A stretch of 43,730 nucleotides of DNA from an uncultured Bacillota bacterium (GCA_947383275.1 CANDCW010000016.1:1-43730), one strand, 5' to 3'. Counted from the stretch's first letter, positions 23,329 to 32,253 are shown. Notes: generated by a model from the letters alone, not told the origin. A program made the numbers and translations.

Positions 23329-26049
23329 ATGAAATTTATATCCGCGCAGGATGCTGCGGACAAATGGGGTATCTCCAAGCGCAGGGTGCAGGTGCTGTGC
23401 GCCTCCTCCAGAATTGAAAACGCGGTCCGGATCGGCAACATGTGGGTCCTTCCGGAAACCGCGGAAAAGCCTACGGACGCCCGCCGGGCCAAAGCCGGCC
23501 CCGGCGAAAAAAGGGAAAATCCCATCCGGTCCGCCCGCAGCAGGATCAGGGCCATCACCCAGCGCGCCATGCAGCGGCTCTCTGAAGCGGGTGCAAGCGG
23601 ACGCGATGCCAAAACGGCAGCGCTCACGCTGTTTTCCACGGAACTGCTCCTCCACTGCATCCGCCAGGGCGGTCCGGAACCCTGTGGGGACAGCCGCGAA
23701 TCAGCCGCAGCCGCAGTGGCGCGGGTCACCGGGCATCCAGCCCCACAGGAGCTGTTGGACGGCCTGACGGAGCAGCGGGAGCAAATTCAGGACCTGCTGG
23801 CGGAGTATCCCTTCTGCTGCGACGACCTCTTATCCTGGTGCTACCAATATATCAACCGCTTTGGGGAAAAAAGCCCCTTCTGGAACACACAATTTTTTAC
23901 GGAAAAATACATGATTGCGGCCCTTGTGGACTGTGCCGGCGTCACAGGCGCCGGTAAAATTCTGGACCCGGCCTGCGGCGGGGGAAACTTCCTGCTCCAC
24001 TGCCTCGACGTGCTGGCCGAGACCGCTCCGGCGCAAGCCCCCCGCAGACATGTGGACGCGCTCTGCCAACGGCTCTTTGGATACGAGATTGACCGGGAGC
24101 TCGCCATGGCCGCGTCCATCAATCTGAGGCTGAAGTGCCTGTCCATTCTGACCAATCTGGGCTGCACGGTAGATACGGAGGACTTTCTGCGGTTCACCCC
24201 CAATATTTTTTACCCGGCGCACAACACCGTGGCGGGCGCCCTGGATGTCAACCCGGAGGAGCAGCGCCTGCTCCAGTGCGGCGGCCGGGACAGCACCCTC
24301 TCCGCCGTACTGGGCGGGGCAGATATCATCGTTACCAACCCGCCCTTTCAGACGGTCAAAGGGATGCCTGGGGAGCTGAAACGCTACCTGAAGGCCCATT
24401 ATCCCCTGGCAAAATGCGACATGTGCAACGCGTTTATCCAAATGACCCTGGGGGCCGTCAAGCCCCACGGGATCGTGGGGATCGTCTCCCAAAACAGCTG
24501 GATGTACCTGGACAGCTTTTCCAGGCTGAGGGAACGGCTTTTAAGCAGATATTCCCTGCTCCATATATGGGAGCTGGGCTCCAACGCCTTTTATGACCTG
24601 AGCGGGGAAAAGGCCAACGCCATCCTGATGCTGTGCAAAAACGATCCGCCCCGGGCAAATTGGACATTCGGGCTGACTTCGCTGAAGGGCCTGGAGCAGA
24701 GAGAGGTAGAACGCATTTTATCCGAGGGGCAGCGGGGCGCGACCCGCTCCAGACAGGTCTTGCAGCAAAACGCCGTGGGAGGGGGCTGCGCCTTTGACGC
24801 GGCCGGCACGGACCACCTGAGAGCAATCCTGTCAGAAGGGGCTCCATACGGCGCATTTGCCGTCCCGATGCAGGGCACATCCACCGGGAACGCGAAAGAA
24901 TTGATCGACTTCTTCTGGAGGCATACCGGCGATCCGGACTGGGTTCCGGTCAGCAAGGGAGGCGGCTATGCCAGATGGCGGGGGCTGAACCACTACTGCG
25001 TAAAGTGGGGTGTGGAGGGGGAGTACATCCGGGCCACGGCAGGGTCCGCCATCCGGAACGCCTCCTATTTCGGCCAGACCCGGCTGGTGTTTAGCGACAC
25101 GGGGACGGCGGGCCTGAACGCCCGGCTCCTGCTGGACGGGCAAATCTTTGTCGCCTCCGGGCCTGGGATCCGCAGCCTTCAGGGAGACAGCCTGGCCCAT
25201 CTCGCGTTTCTCAACTCCAGGTTTGCCTCCTACTACATCAGGCTCCTTTCGCCCAAGCTCACTGTGGCCGCCGGATACATCTCAAAGCTGCCGCTGTCAC
25301 CCGCCCTTCTCTCCTCGGACAGACTGCACGAATGCGCCGGAGGCTGCCTGGAGGTGAAGCAACGGCGGCTCCGGAAGCGGCCCAATAATCTGGAGTTTGA
25401 ACCGGTTGCACACACACCCGGGACAATTGCGGAACACGCGCGCCAGTGGTTTCTGGAGGATCTCCGGGACGAATGGCTCCAGCTCTCCCTGGAGCGGGAA
25501 ATTGAGGAGGAGATCGGGGCCCGGATGGCCCTGACGGCCTCCGATTTGAAAGCGATGGAGCTTCAAATCGGAACCAGGCAGGTGGAACGCCGGAAGGGCG
25601 AGCCCCCCCTGAGCCGCGCCGTCCTTGAAAAACTGATGCAAAAGCATCTGGATGCAAACTGTGTGCTGAGGAGGACCCGGGCGGACAAGCGGGAGCTGGG
25701 CTGTGACGGGCTCCTGGAATTTCTCGCTCAAAAAACCGGGGCGAGCTGCCAGGCCGTCTACCAACATCTGTCCGGGGGGGCATTTTTCCCCCCATGGCTG
25801 GAGGAGAAGTACGCCGGGCTGTATCTCCACGCGCTGGTGCTGTCCGCCGCAGGCTACCCGGCGCACGCCGCCGCCTCCATGTCGGCGGAACAAATCGCGG
25901 CCCAGGCGGGGCTTCAGGAGGAAGCGCTGAACACATGGCTGGCGGACAGCTTCAACCGGATCCACGAGGAAGCCCTGATGAAAGCTCCGGTGTTCCGCTT
26001 TGACACGGAGCGCCAATCGTTAGAGCGTCTGGGAGGGAAGCTGGTATGA
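23329..26049 (+). CDS. PglX-like adenine-specific DNA methyltransferase with N-terminal helix-turn-helix
   Basis: Predicted S-adenosylmethionine-dependent N6-adenine methyltransferase of 906 residues. Residues 1-48 (FISAQDAADKWGISKRRVQ...GNMWVLPE) form an excisionase/MerR-like helix-turn-helix. The catalytic part shows FFTEKYMI (about 189), motif I DPACGGGNF (213-221) and motif IV NPPF (337-340). Downstream, the pattern W.PVSKGGGYARWRGLNHYCVKW, then SARLLLDGQIF-like text and LNSRFASYYIRLLSPKLTVAAGYISKLPL resembles BREX PglX target-recognition regions. No nuclease motif is visible. Ribosome site GGGGGA is weak. Its stop overlaps the next methyltransferase start (ATGA). Host-DNA marking for a defence system is the inferred job; other BREX genes are absent. 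A type IIG enzyme or solitary methylase are alternatives. Confidence 0.8.
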   Translation: MKFISAQDAADKWGISKRRVQVLCASSRIENAVRIGNMWVLPETAEKPTDARRAKAGPGEKRENPIRSARSRIRAITQRAMQRLSEAGASGRDAKTAALTLFSTELLLHCIRQGGPEPCGDSRESAAAAVARVTGHPAPQELLDGLTEQREQIQDLLAEYPFCCDDLLSWCYQYINRFGEKSPFWNTQFFTEKYMIAALVDCAGVTGAGKILDPACGGGNFLLHCLDVLAETAPAQAPRRHVDALCQRLFGYEIDRELAMAASINLRLKCLSILTNLGCTVDTEDFLRFTPNIFYPAHNTVAGALDVNPEEQRLLQCGGRDSTLSAVLGGADIIVTNPPFQTVKGMPGELKRYLKAHYPLAKCDMCNAFIQMTLGAVKPHGIVGIVSQNSWMYLDSFSRLRERLLSRYSLLHIWELGSNAFYDLSGEKANAILMLCKNDPPRANWTFGLTSLKGLEQREVERILSEGQRGATRSRQVLQQNAVGGGCAFDAAGTDHLRAILSEGAPYGAFAVPMQGTSTGNAKELIDFFWRHTGDPDWVPVSKGGGYARWRGLNHYCVKWGVEGEYIRATAGSAIRNASYFGQTRLVFSDTGTAGLNARLLLDGQIFVASGPGIRSLQGDSLAHLAFLNSRFASYYIRLLSPKLTVAAGYISKLPLSPALLSSDRLHECAGGCLEVKQRRLRKRPNNLEFEPVAHTPGTIAEHARQWFLEDLRDEWLQLSLEREIEEEIGARMALTASDLKAMELQIGTRQVERRKGEPPLSRAVLEKLMQKHLDANCVLRRTRADKRELGCDGLLEFLAQKTGASCQAVYQHLSGGAFFPPWLEEKYAGLYLHALVLSAAGYPAHAAASMSAEQIAAQAGLQEEALNTWLADSFNRIHEEALMKAPVFRFDTERQSLERLGGKLV

Positions 26050-28343
26050 ACCAATGGGTCAGAACGGCAGCGGAAGAGATGCTGTCCCTGCTCCGGAAAA
26101 AGTTCGGGGCGGACACCCGCGATATCACCGCCGTCAAACAGTATTGGCACAACCTGAACGCCCTCCTTTTCTCCAGGCTGAACTACGGCCGGCTATATGG
26201 CGGCAAACCCTTCTGTGCAGCCGCCCTGGAGCGGTACGGGCTCATTCCCCGGGAGCTGGCCCAATTCGAGGCGGAAAACCGGGATATTTGGGAAGACTCC
26301 CCCCTTTTTTCACAGGCGGGCCGGGAAGGCGCCGGGGACCGGATCGCGGAGCTCCGGGAACAGCTGCTGTGCGTTGAGCTGAGCATCCGCCCGGACCGAG
26401 TGGAACTTCGGCCGGGCAAAGCCGAGCGGGATAATACCGGGTCGTACTATACCCCGATGGAGCTGGCAAAGCAGATCGTTCGGTATGCGCTCTCTGCCGG
26501 GCAGGTACCCATACGGCGCGGCGGAGGGCTGAAAATCGCGGACCTCTCCTGCGGCGGCGGGGAATTCTTCCGCAGCGCCCAGGAGGTTCTGTGGGAGGAA
26601 TACCAAATTCCGCCGTCGGAATCCTGCGGCTATTTCTGGGGCGTGGACCTGGATCCCATCGCGCTTCAGACCAGCATCTGCCAGCTGCTTGTCCACGCGC
26701 CCGAGGAGCGGTGGTCTGAAATCATCAGCCATTTCCGCCTGGGCAATCCGCTGCTGGAGTCCGGTCAGGAAAACACCGCCGCGGTAAAGAGCGGCCTGTT
26801 CGCCCTGGGCAGGCTGTATGCGCCGGAAATGGGCATCCGGCCCGGCTGGTTCCCGGAGGACGGGTTTGATCTGGTGCTGGGCAACCCGCCTTGGGAAAAA
26901 ATCCGTCTGGAGGAACGGAAATTTTTTCTCAACCTGTGCCCGGACATCGCCGGCATCCCCCAGAAGGCGGAGCGGGCCGCGGCAATCCAGGAGCTGCGGG
27001 CCTCCTGGCCGGAGGCCCACGCCTGGTATCAGGCTCTCTCCAGCGACTATTCCAATATGTGCAGCGCAAAATTCAGGCATTCCCTCCTCAAGCACTCGGT
27101 GTCGGGGGAACTGAACACCTACGCGCTGTTCACCGAGCTCTCCCACCGGCTGACCGGCGCCGGGGGAATCAGCAGCCTGATTGTCAAAAGCACCCTGGCC
27201 ACCACACCGGCCCACAGGCGGCTGTGGACCAGCCTGATGGACTGCCAGGCCGTCTATTCCCTGCACCTCTTTGAAAATACCGGGCACATTTTCCCCATTG
27301 ACAGCCGGGAGCGGTTCGCCGTGCTGACGCTGACACACCGGCCCAACCACTCCTTCCGCCTGGCGGCAGGGCTGCGCCGTCCGGAGCAGCTGCTGAGCGC
27401 GGCCGGCATCCCGCTGACGGCGGAGGCCGTTACAACCATCAATCCCTTGTCCCGGATGATTCCCAACGTTACGGACACGGAGCGCATCAGCGTCCTTCTC
27501 ACGGCCCACCGGGACCTACCCCTGTTCGAAACCGCCTATCCCCGCTGCCGCTTCGGCCGGCTGGTCCACCTGACCGCCCACGCCAGTCAGATTGACAAGA
27601 CGCCTGCGCCCGGCAACATCCCCATCTATGAGGGCAAATTCATTGAGCGGTATGACGCCAGGTTCTCCACTTTTGCCGGCGTGCCGGAGGAAAAAAAATA
27701 CGCCGGAAAGAGCTCCGCCCGAAAAAACGAGGGGCCTCTTGGGGAGAAGCCGCTCCCGGAAAGCCGGTACTTCGTGCGCCGGGAGCTGTGGGACCGGTTC
27801 GCCGCGCAGTATTCCCGCCCCTTCTCCCTCTGCTGGCGGAGCCTGACCTCCCCCACCAACGCGCGCACCACCCTCGCCATGATTCTGCCCACCTGCCCCA
27901 CCTGTCAATCGATCCAAATGCTCCAGACGGAAGACGATACCGAGCTTCTAATGCTGCTGGGGCTGTTCAATTCGCTGCCCTTTGACTACTTCGTGCGCCT
28001 GAAGATGCCCGGGCTTGACCTGACCCAGAGCGTTATCCGGCAAATACCGGTTCCGGACCCCGCGGCTTATGAGCGCGGGATGGTATTCCACGGACGGGAA
28101 GCCGCCATAAAAACACATATTTTATCCTGCATCTACGCGCTTTTGCGGCCGGAGGCCCTTCTGCGCCCCCTCCTGGACCGCGTACGTTACCTCGTATACG
28201 CGCTTCCCGGCAAAAGCCCGGCGGAGCTGGAAGAACTGCTGGATGGGCTCTTTGCCGCTGCCTATGGGATGGACGGCGCCGCATTTCGCAAAATCCAAGC
28301 GGAATTTCCCGCCTGCCAAAAGAAAAAATCCAAACAGAAATGA
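26046..28343 (+). CDS. Large Eco57I/DrmMI-type adenine-specific DNA methyltransferase
   Basis: A second predicted N6-adenine methyltransferase, 765 residues, overlapping the first gene by 4 bp. Motif X GSYYTP (132-137), motif I ADLSCGGGEFF (165-175), acidic motif II VDLDP (200-204) and motif IV GNPPWEKIRLEERKFF (279 onward) are present. The NPPWEKI extension is typical of the large Eco57I-like methylases, including DISARM DrmMI. The C-terminal half (about 440-720) should hold target recognition, ending in LFNSLPFDYFVRLKMPGLDLTQSVIRQIPVP, the same LNS...LP motif type as in its partner. No helicase or nuclease domain is visible. The two enzymes may methylate the two strands of an asymmetric site, or different sites; that is inference. 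Confidence 0.8.
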   Translation: MNQWVRTAAEEMLSLLRKKFGADTRDITAVKQYWHNLNALLFSRLNYGRLYGGKPFCAAALERYGLIPRELAQFEAENRDIWEDSPLFSQAGREGAGDRIAELREQLLCVELSIRPDRVELRPGKAERDNTGSYYTPMELAKQIVRYALSAGQVPIRRGGGLKIADLSCGGGEFFRSAQEVLWEEYQIPPSESCGYFWGVDLDPIALQTSICQLLVHAPEERWSEIISHFRLGNPLLESGQENTAAVKSGLFALGRLYAPEMGIRPGWFPEDGFDLVLGNPPWEKIRLEERKFFLNLCPDIAGIPQKAERAAAIQELRASWPEAHAWYQALSSDYSNMCSAKFRHSLLKHSVSGELNTYALFTELSHRLTGAGGISSLIVKSTLATTPAHRRLWTSLMDCQAVYSLHLFENTGHIFPIDSRERFAVLTLTHRPNHSFRLAAGLRRPEQLLSAAGIPLTAEAVTTINPLSRMIPNVTDTERISVLLTAHRDLPLFETAYPRCRFGRLVHLTAHASQIDKTPAPGNIPIYEGKFIERYDARFSTFAGVPEEKKYAGKSSARKNEGPLGEKPLPESRYFVRRELWDRFAAQYSRPFSLCWRSLTSPTNARTTLAMILPTCPTCQSIQMLQTEDDTELLMLLGLFNSLPFDYFVRLKMPGLDLTQSVIRQIPVPDPAAYERGMVFHGREAAIKTHILSCIYALLRPEALLRPLLDRVRYLVYALPGKSPAELEELLDGLFAAAYGMDGAAFRKIQAEFPACQKKKSKQK

Positions 28344-28363
28344 GGGGCGTTTTAATCCGCCCC
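28344..28363. terminator. Short bidirectional hairpin between methyltransferase and nuclease genes
   Basis: GGGGCG / CGCCCC (28344-28349 with 28358-28363) in the 34-bp gap between convergent genes. A T-run follows on the plus side. Confidence 0.5.
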
Positions 28364-28377
28364 CCATTTTCTGCCCA

Positions 28378-29856
28378 TTAGAGCACGCCAAAGGGCCGTC
28401 CCGCCTTCGTTTTTCCGTTTGTGGCCCAAAAGCTGCTGTGCCTCTTCAGAACGGGCAGCTTGTCTTGATCCATAATCTCCAGGATGCAGCGGTCATCGGA
28501 CACCTTGTGGAAAATCAAAACCCGGTCCACAAAATCAGCCCCGAATTGGGCCAAAGAACCCTTTCCCACCTCAGCGTTCCCCTTCAGCTGAAAGCGCCAG
28601 TTGGAGTTTCCCGGCGCATACTTGATCGTACTGAACTGATACCATGTCCCGTTGTAGAAGATGGACAAATCCTTTTGGGCGCCGTGGTCCTTGGGGTCGA
28701 GCCCAAAGAGGGATACTCCGCCGGGAATGGAGCCGTTGGCGTTCCGGCGGGGGTGCGTGCCGAAGCGCAGGACAGCGCTCTCAGACAGGTCAAGGATATT
28801 TCGGGAGCCGCCGGTCAGCTTGCCCGCGTAAAACCAATAGGTGGCCTGAACGCCGGGCCTTGATTCCAGCAGAATACCCGGGTCCATCCCGCCAGCTTCC
28901 CCTTGTTCCGGGGCCGCCGGAGACCCGTCCTCCCCCCCGTCCTCCCCGGCGGGTAGGGCAAAGATTCCGGCGGGGACCGGTATTCTGACCGACGGAGTGG
29001 GGAGCTCCGGAATGGGCCGGTGGCCGAAGCCGGACGAATTGGCCCCGGCGCTCCCGCCGGCCCCCATGCGGCTTTCCTGCTCCGTGGAAATCAACCCGTC
29101 ATACAGAAGCTGCCGGATATCCTCCACGCAGGTGATTTTTCTGGACAGGGACAGACTGTGGTACTGCTGGACCGCGTCCTGAATGCCCGTGTAAATGCGC
29201 TCCCGCTGCGGTGCCCCCCGGTCTAATACCTGAACCGCGCAGCACTCGTAATTGGTAAGCAAGCCGCCCCGGGTGAGATTATTCGACCCCACCGTCAGCC
29301 ATACCCGCTCCGAATTGCTGAGCAGGTACAGCTTGGGGTGGTATGTCTGGGCAAGCGCTCTGTCGTGAATCACATAGAGCGAGCTGCAAATGGACAGCAG
29401 CTTGTACAGCGCCTCTGCGGTTGTGTTCTTCTGATCCACGCCAATAAAGGCGTCTACCCTTCCTCCCGCCTCCCGCATGGCGAGCATCGGACCGGTCACC
29501 AAATCCACGCCGCTGCTCTTGGCGTAGGCTACATGGATCTGGCAGCAGTCATAACCGCCCCCGCTCATCTCTCTGGTCAGGAAATCAAGGAGCGTGCCGC
29601 CAATGGGCTGTAAAAAGACCTGCTGCTCATAATCGAACCGGTCAGAGGAAAACAGCTCTCCCAGGTCCATTTTGAGAACGGCGCAGATACGGGACAGCGT
29701 CTCCAGGCTGGGATTTGCCGCGCCGTTTTCAATCTGCAAGAGCGTGATACGGGTCAGCCCCGCCTCATCCGCCGCCTGCGTTTTAGACATTCCAAGCCGC
29801 TCCCTGGCCGCTTTAATCCGCAGCCCAATCAGTGTGCCCAGGTTTGTAGGTTCCAT
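28378..29856 (-). CDS. XRE helix-turn-helix fused to phospholipase D-type nuclease (putative restriction enzyme)
   Basis: The 492-residue protein starts with an XRE helix-turn-helix (about 8-65: IGLRIKAARERLGMSKTQAADEAGLTRITLLQIENG). A PLD-superfamily domain follows (about 75-235) with one HKD-type motif, HPKLYLLS (173-180) and GSNNLTRGG (190-198). One motif per chain means the active site would form in a homodimer, as in Nuc and the BfiI restriction enzyme. After a Gly/Pro/Glu-rich linker (260-330), residues 335-492 form a separate, unidentified domain, possibly for DNA recognition. ATG 29856 has AAAGGAGG upstream. It converges on the methyltransferase pair and has a strong promoter with an internal inverted repeat. 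I infer a restriction nuclease able to control its own expression; a regulator without cleavage activity is possible. Confidence 0.78.
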   Translation of the reverse strand: MEPTNLGTLIGLRIKAARERLGMSKTQAADEAGLTRITLLQIENGAANPSLETLSRICAVLKMDLGELFSSDRFDYEQQVFLQPIGGTLLDFLTREMSGGGYDCCQIHVAYAKSSGVDLVTGPMLAMREAGGRVDAFIGVDQKNTTAEALYKLLSICSSLYVIHDRALAQTYHPKLYLLSNSERVWLTVGSNNLTRGGLLTNYECCAVQVLDRGAPQRERIYTGIQDAVQQYHSLSLSRKITCVEDIRQLLYDGLISTEQESRMGAGGSAGANSSGFGHRPIPELPTPSVRIPVPAGIFALPAGEDGGEDGSPAAPEQGEAGGMDPGILLESRPGVQATYWFYAGKLTGGSRNILDLSESAVLRFGTHPRRNANGSIPGGVSLFGLDPKDHGAQKDLSIFYNGTWYQFSTIKYAPGNSNWRFQLKGNAEVGKGSLAQFGADFVDRVLIFHKVSDDRCILEIMDQDKLPVLKRHSSFWATNGKTKAGRPFGVL

Positions 29857-29901
29857 CTTAAATCCTCCTTTATCATCTGACAACGCTATTTTGATAACAA
29901 T

Positions 29902-29930
29902 ATTATACATCTCCCAAACGGAGAAGTCAA
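29902..29930 (-). promoter_or_regulatory. Strong promoter of the HTH-PLD gene with inverted repeat in the spacer
   Basis: TTGACT (29925-29930) and TATAAT (29902-29907) on the minus strand with a 17-bp spacer. The spacer contains TCTCC / GGAGA arms (29910-29914, 29920-29924), a plausible operator for the gene's own helix-turn-helix. Confidence 0.75.
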
Positions 29931-30066
29931 GCGTTTTTGAAAAATATATTTTTCTTTTTCAGATGTTAGGTGAGATTGGTGCGCGCCACTCTTCCTCCGC
30001 TGACACAGTCCCCGCACATCTCGTCTCGGAATTTCGTAAACTTAATTTGGAAGGGGGAATCTATCC

Positions 30067-31029
30067 ATGAACTTTATTGACTTTCACGCGGATACCTTGT
30101 ACCGGCTCTTCTACCGTCCCCAAGGGGAGGCTGGTGATCTGCAGCGGAATTCCTGCCAGGTGGATCTGGAGCGGCTGGCCTCCAGCGGGTATGCCGCTCA
30201 GGTGTTTGCATGCTTTTTGGATATTGAGAAACCGCCCCAAACGGACAGCTGCTACGGCGATGTCTTGGGCATGGCTGATCTGTTCACTCAACAGGTACAA
30301 AAATATAGAGATCAGGTGCGTTTTGCGGGGAATTATAACCAATATCGGGACAATCTCAGTCACGGGTTCATCTCCGGATTTCTCTCCCTGGAGGAGGGCG
30401 GCGTGCTGGAGGGTCAAATCACGCGGTTGGATTCCCTATACAAAAAAGGAGTCCGGATCATGAATCTGACTTGGAACCATGAAAACTGCCTGGGCTACCC
30501 GCACAGACCACCGGAATTTCAAAAAAAGGGGCTGAAGCCCTTTGGCATAGACGTTGTACGCCGAATGGATGAACTGGGAATTATTGTAGACGTATCCCAT
30601 CTGTCTGACCAGGGCTTTTGGGACGTGGTTCGGTATGGTACGCGCCCGTTCCTGGCAACACATTCCAACGCCAGGGCTTTGCGAAAGGTAAGCCGCAATT
30701 TAACGGACCACATGATTCGCGCTGTCGCCGATTGCGGAGGAATCGTCGGGTTGAATTTATACCCCGCTTTTCTCGCAGAACCCCCTTCACATAACGTAGA
30801 TGCGATACTGCATCACTTAAAACATATGATAAATCAAGGCGGCCGGCAGTCAGTTGGATTGGGAACAGATTTCGATGGCATGGACCTGCCGCCAACCATC
30901 AAGGATGCGTCCAACATGCCCTATTTGGTTCAAGCAATGGAACAGGCCGGTTTTTCCTCCGGCCAAATTGAAGATGTCTGCTACCGTAACGCAGAACAGT
31001 TTTTTCAGCGCTATTGGAGTGAATCGTAA
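30067..31029 (+). CDS. Membrane-dipeptidase-family (M19) metallopeptidase
   Basis: Zinc dipeptidase of the renal dipeptidase family, 320 residues, no signal peptide. It shows the opening metal motif DFHADTL (His7, Asp9), the bridging Glu region LEEGG, DVSHLSDQGFWDV near 180 and THSNARAL near 200, and GLGTDFDG near 275, all diagnostic of M19. Substrates are usually dipeptides, often with a D-residue at the C-terminal position. GGAAGGGGG precedes ATG 30067 by 8 bp. It is monocistronic, followed by a large hairpin. No functional link to the neighbouring methyltransferase genes is apparent. Confidence 0.92.
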   Translation: MNFIDFHADTLYRLFYRPQGEAGDLQRNSCQVDLERLASSGYAAQVFACFLDIEKPPQTDSCYGDVLGMADLFTQQVQKYRDQVRFAGNYNQYRDNLSHGFISGFLSLEEGGVLEGQITRLDSLYKKGVRIMNLTWNHENCLGYPHRPPEFQKKGLKPFGIDVVRRMDELGIIVDVSHLSDQGFWDVVRYGTRPFLATHSNARALRKVSRNLTDHMIRAVADCGGIVGLNLYPAFLAEPPSHNVDAILHHLKHMINQGGRQSVGLGTDFDGMDLPPTIKDASNMPYLVQAMEQAGFSSGQIEDVCYRNAEQFFQRYWSES

Positions 31030-31066
31030 ACGTTTCACGCCAGGCGGAAATCATTTTTTCGCTTTC

Positions 31067-31160
31067 GTCTACCAGCCGTCTACCAAAAGAGCCGCCAGCC
31101 GCCTGCGCCGCAGGGGCCGGCGGCTTTTCCAGTTTTTAGGACGTCTACCGAATGTCTACC
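31067..31160 (+). repeat. Two pairs of GTCTACC direct repeats flanking a hairpin
   Basis: GTCTACC occurs at 31067-31073, 31078-31084, 31143-31149 and 31154-31160. Within each pair the copies are 11 bp apart, one helical turn, and the pairs are 76 bp apart. Meaning unknown. Confidence 0.6.
31085..31128 (+). terminator. Terminator of the dipeptidase gene
   Basis: AAAAGAGCCGCCaGCC pairs with GGCcGGCGGCTTTT around an inner CCTGCG/CGCAGG hairpin. It ends in T4. Confidence 0.75.
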
Positions 31161-31328
31161 GCTTTCACTTTTTTACGTCAGAGGCGGCGGTTTTTTCAGC
31201 CTTTCCACCGCTTTTTGCAACCCTGTGCCCCATGCAAGAAGCGTGACACAAGTCTGTTTTTGAGGGGTGGTTAAAAAACGAAAAAATATTGGTCAAAACA
31301 GAGAAGTTTGCGACAAAAACCGCACATA

Positions 31329-32009
31329 TTATCTGATTTTTAGGTCCATTTCATCCATTGCGTGCCGCATATGGACAGCCATTGCGAAACGGGCTCCTTC
31401 GGGGTCCCGTTTGGTAAAAAACTCCATGAGGAGGGCATGATCTCGGAGGGTGTGCTCCGCCAGTAGGCCGCCGTGGCTGCCAGAGACAATGGCTGTTTCC
31501 ACTGCCTGGCTGATAATGGGCAGGAGGCGTGTCATAAACTCATTGTGAGTAGCCCGGACAATTGCCGCATGAAAATCCCGGTCGGACTGGGTGCGGTCCT
31601 CCCCGGCCCGGATGGCAGCAGCCACACGTTCTCCCTGGGCCAGAATATCTGCCAACTCCTCGTTGGTAGCCCGGCGGCAGGCCAAAGCGGCCATCTCCGG
31701 CTCGAAAACAGCCCGGAGCTCAAACAGGTCCCGCAGCTGCCCCTTCACCTGGTCCAGGGAGGAAAAGCCAAAGTCATTGATCTCCTCCACCTGCTGAGAG
31801 ACAAAGGTGCCGCGGCCCCGGCGGACCTCCAGCACCCCCTGGGTGGCCAATTCCCGGATCGCCTCCCGCAGGGTTGCGCGGCTCACCCCCATCTCTTGGG
31901 ATAACTCCACCTCGTTGGGCAGCTTTTCTCCCGGGGACAGCTTCTTCTCCGCCGCAATCAGGCTGTAAAGCCGCCGGGCGGTCTGTTGGGACAGGCTGAT
32001 TTTTTTCAT
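31329..32009 (-). CDS. FadR-subfamily GntR transcription regulator
   Basis: DNA-binding repressor of 226 residues. An N-terminal winged helix (about 8-75: LSPGEKLPNEVELSQEMGVSRATLREAIRELATQGVLEVRRGRGTFV) is followed by an all-helical FCD effector domain. FCD metal or ligand-binding residues appear as D...H (DRDFHAAIVRATHN) and two later His (EHTLRDH, HMRHAMDEM). The effector is probably an organic acid, by family. It starts 13 bp after the small gene upstream, in one direction. A GntR-like palindrome in the ilvD promoter is a possible target. Confidence 0.9.
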   Translation of the reverse strand: MKKISLSQQTARRLYSLIAAEKKLSPGEKLPNEVELSQEMGVSRATLREAIRELATQGVLEVRRGRGTFVSQQVEEINDFGFSSLDQVKGQLRDLFELRAVFEPEMAALACRRATNEELADILAQGERVAAAIRAGEDRTQSDRDFHAAIVRATHNEFMTRLLPIISQAVETAIVSGSHGGLLAEHTLRDHALLMEFFTKRDPEGARFAMAVHMRHAMDEMDLKIR

Positions 32010-32022
32010 TTGCGCTCATTCC

Positions 32023-32253
32023 TTACAAATAAAAATCTCGTTCAAACAGCGATCGAATTGCCGCAACTTTTTCAGTATCGGTTGAAGTGACGTTGTCTTC
32101 CAGGATTATTCCCTGGATCATACCCAGCCGGTGGCTCAGCTCCCGGTGCATGGCCTTTTCAAAGCCGTCCATGTCGAAGCCGGTAATGTCGAGCTTGATT
32201 TGGCTCCTGCCGAGGTAATCCGCGAAATACTTCCGTAAAATGTCAAAGGTCAT
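32023..32253 (-). CDS. Small protein of unknown function, 76 residues
   Basis: I do not recognise it. The protein is soluble, mixed alpha/beta, with a hydrophobic-acidic pattern (ITGFDMDGFEKAMHRELSHRLGMIQGIILEDNV). It is supported as a gene by AAGGAGG 10 bp before ATG 32253, by tight packing with the GntR gene 13 bp downstream, and by a promoter candidate. The promoter is shared with the divergent ribbon-helix-helix gene. Confidence 0.65.
   Translation of the reverse strand: MTFDILRKYFADYLGRSQIKLDITGFDMDGFEKAMHRELSHRLGMIQGIILEDNVTSTDTEKVAAIRSLFERDFYL

Larger units (their letters stand above)
31030..31328. other. Non-coding gap with terminator and paired GTCTACC repeats
   Basis: No supported gene. 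A large hairpin ends the dipeptidase gene, and four copies of GTCTACC flank it in two pairs. The right third is AT-rich and holds no clear feature. Confidence 0.6.

Noticed and set aside
23329..29856. Complete BREX or DISARM system
   Set aside because: No PglZ, BrxA/B/C/L, DrmA, DrmB or helicase gene is present, and both flanks are housekeeping or unrelated genes.
30854..31246. Open frame running across the gap after the dipeptidase gene
   Set aside because: It begins inside the dipeptidase in another frame, crosses a terminator and has no ribosome site; the repeats in the gap give it spurious RLPxVY patterns.
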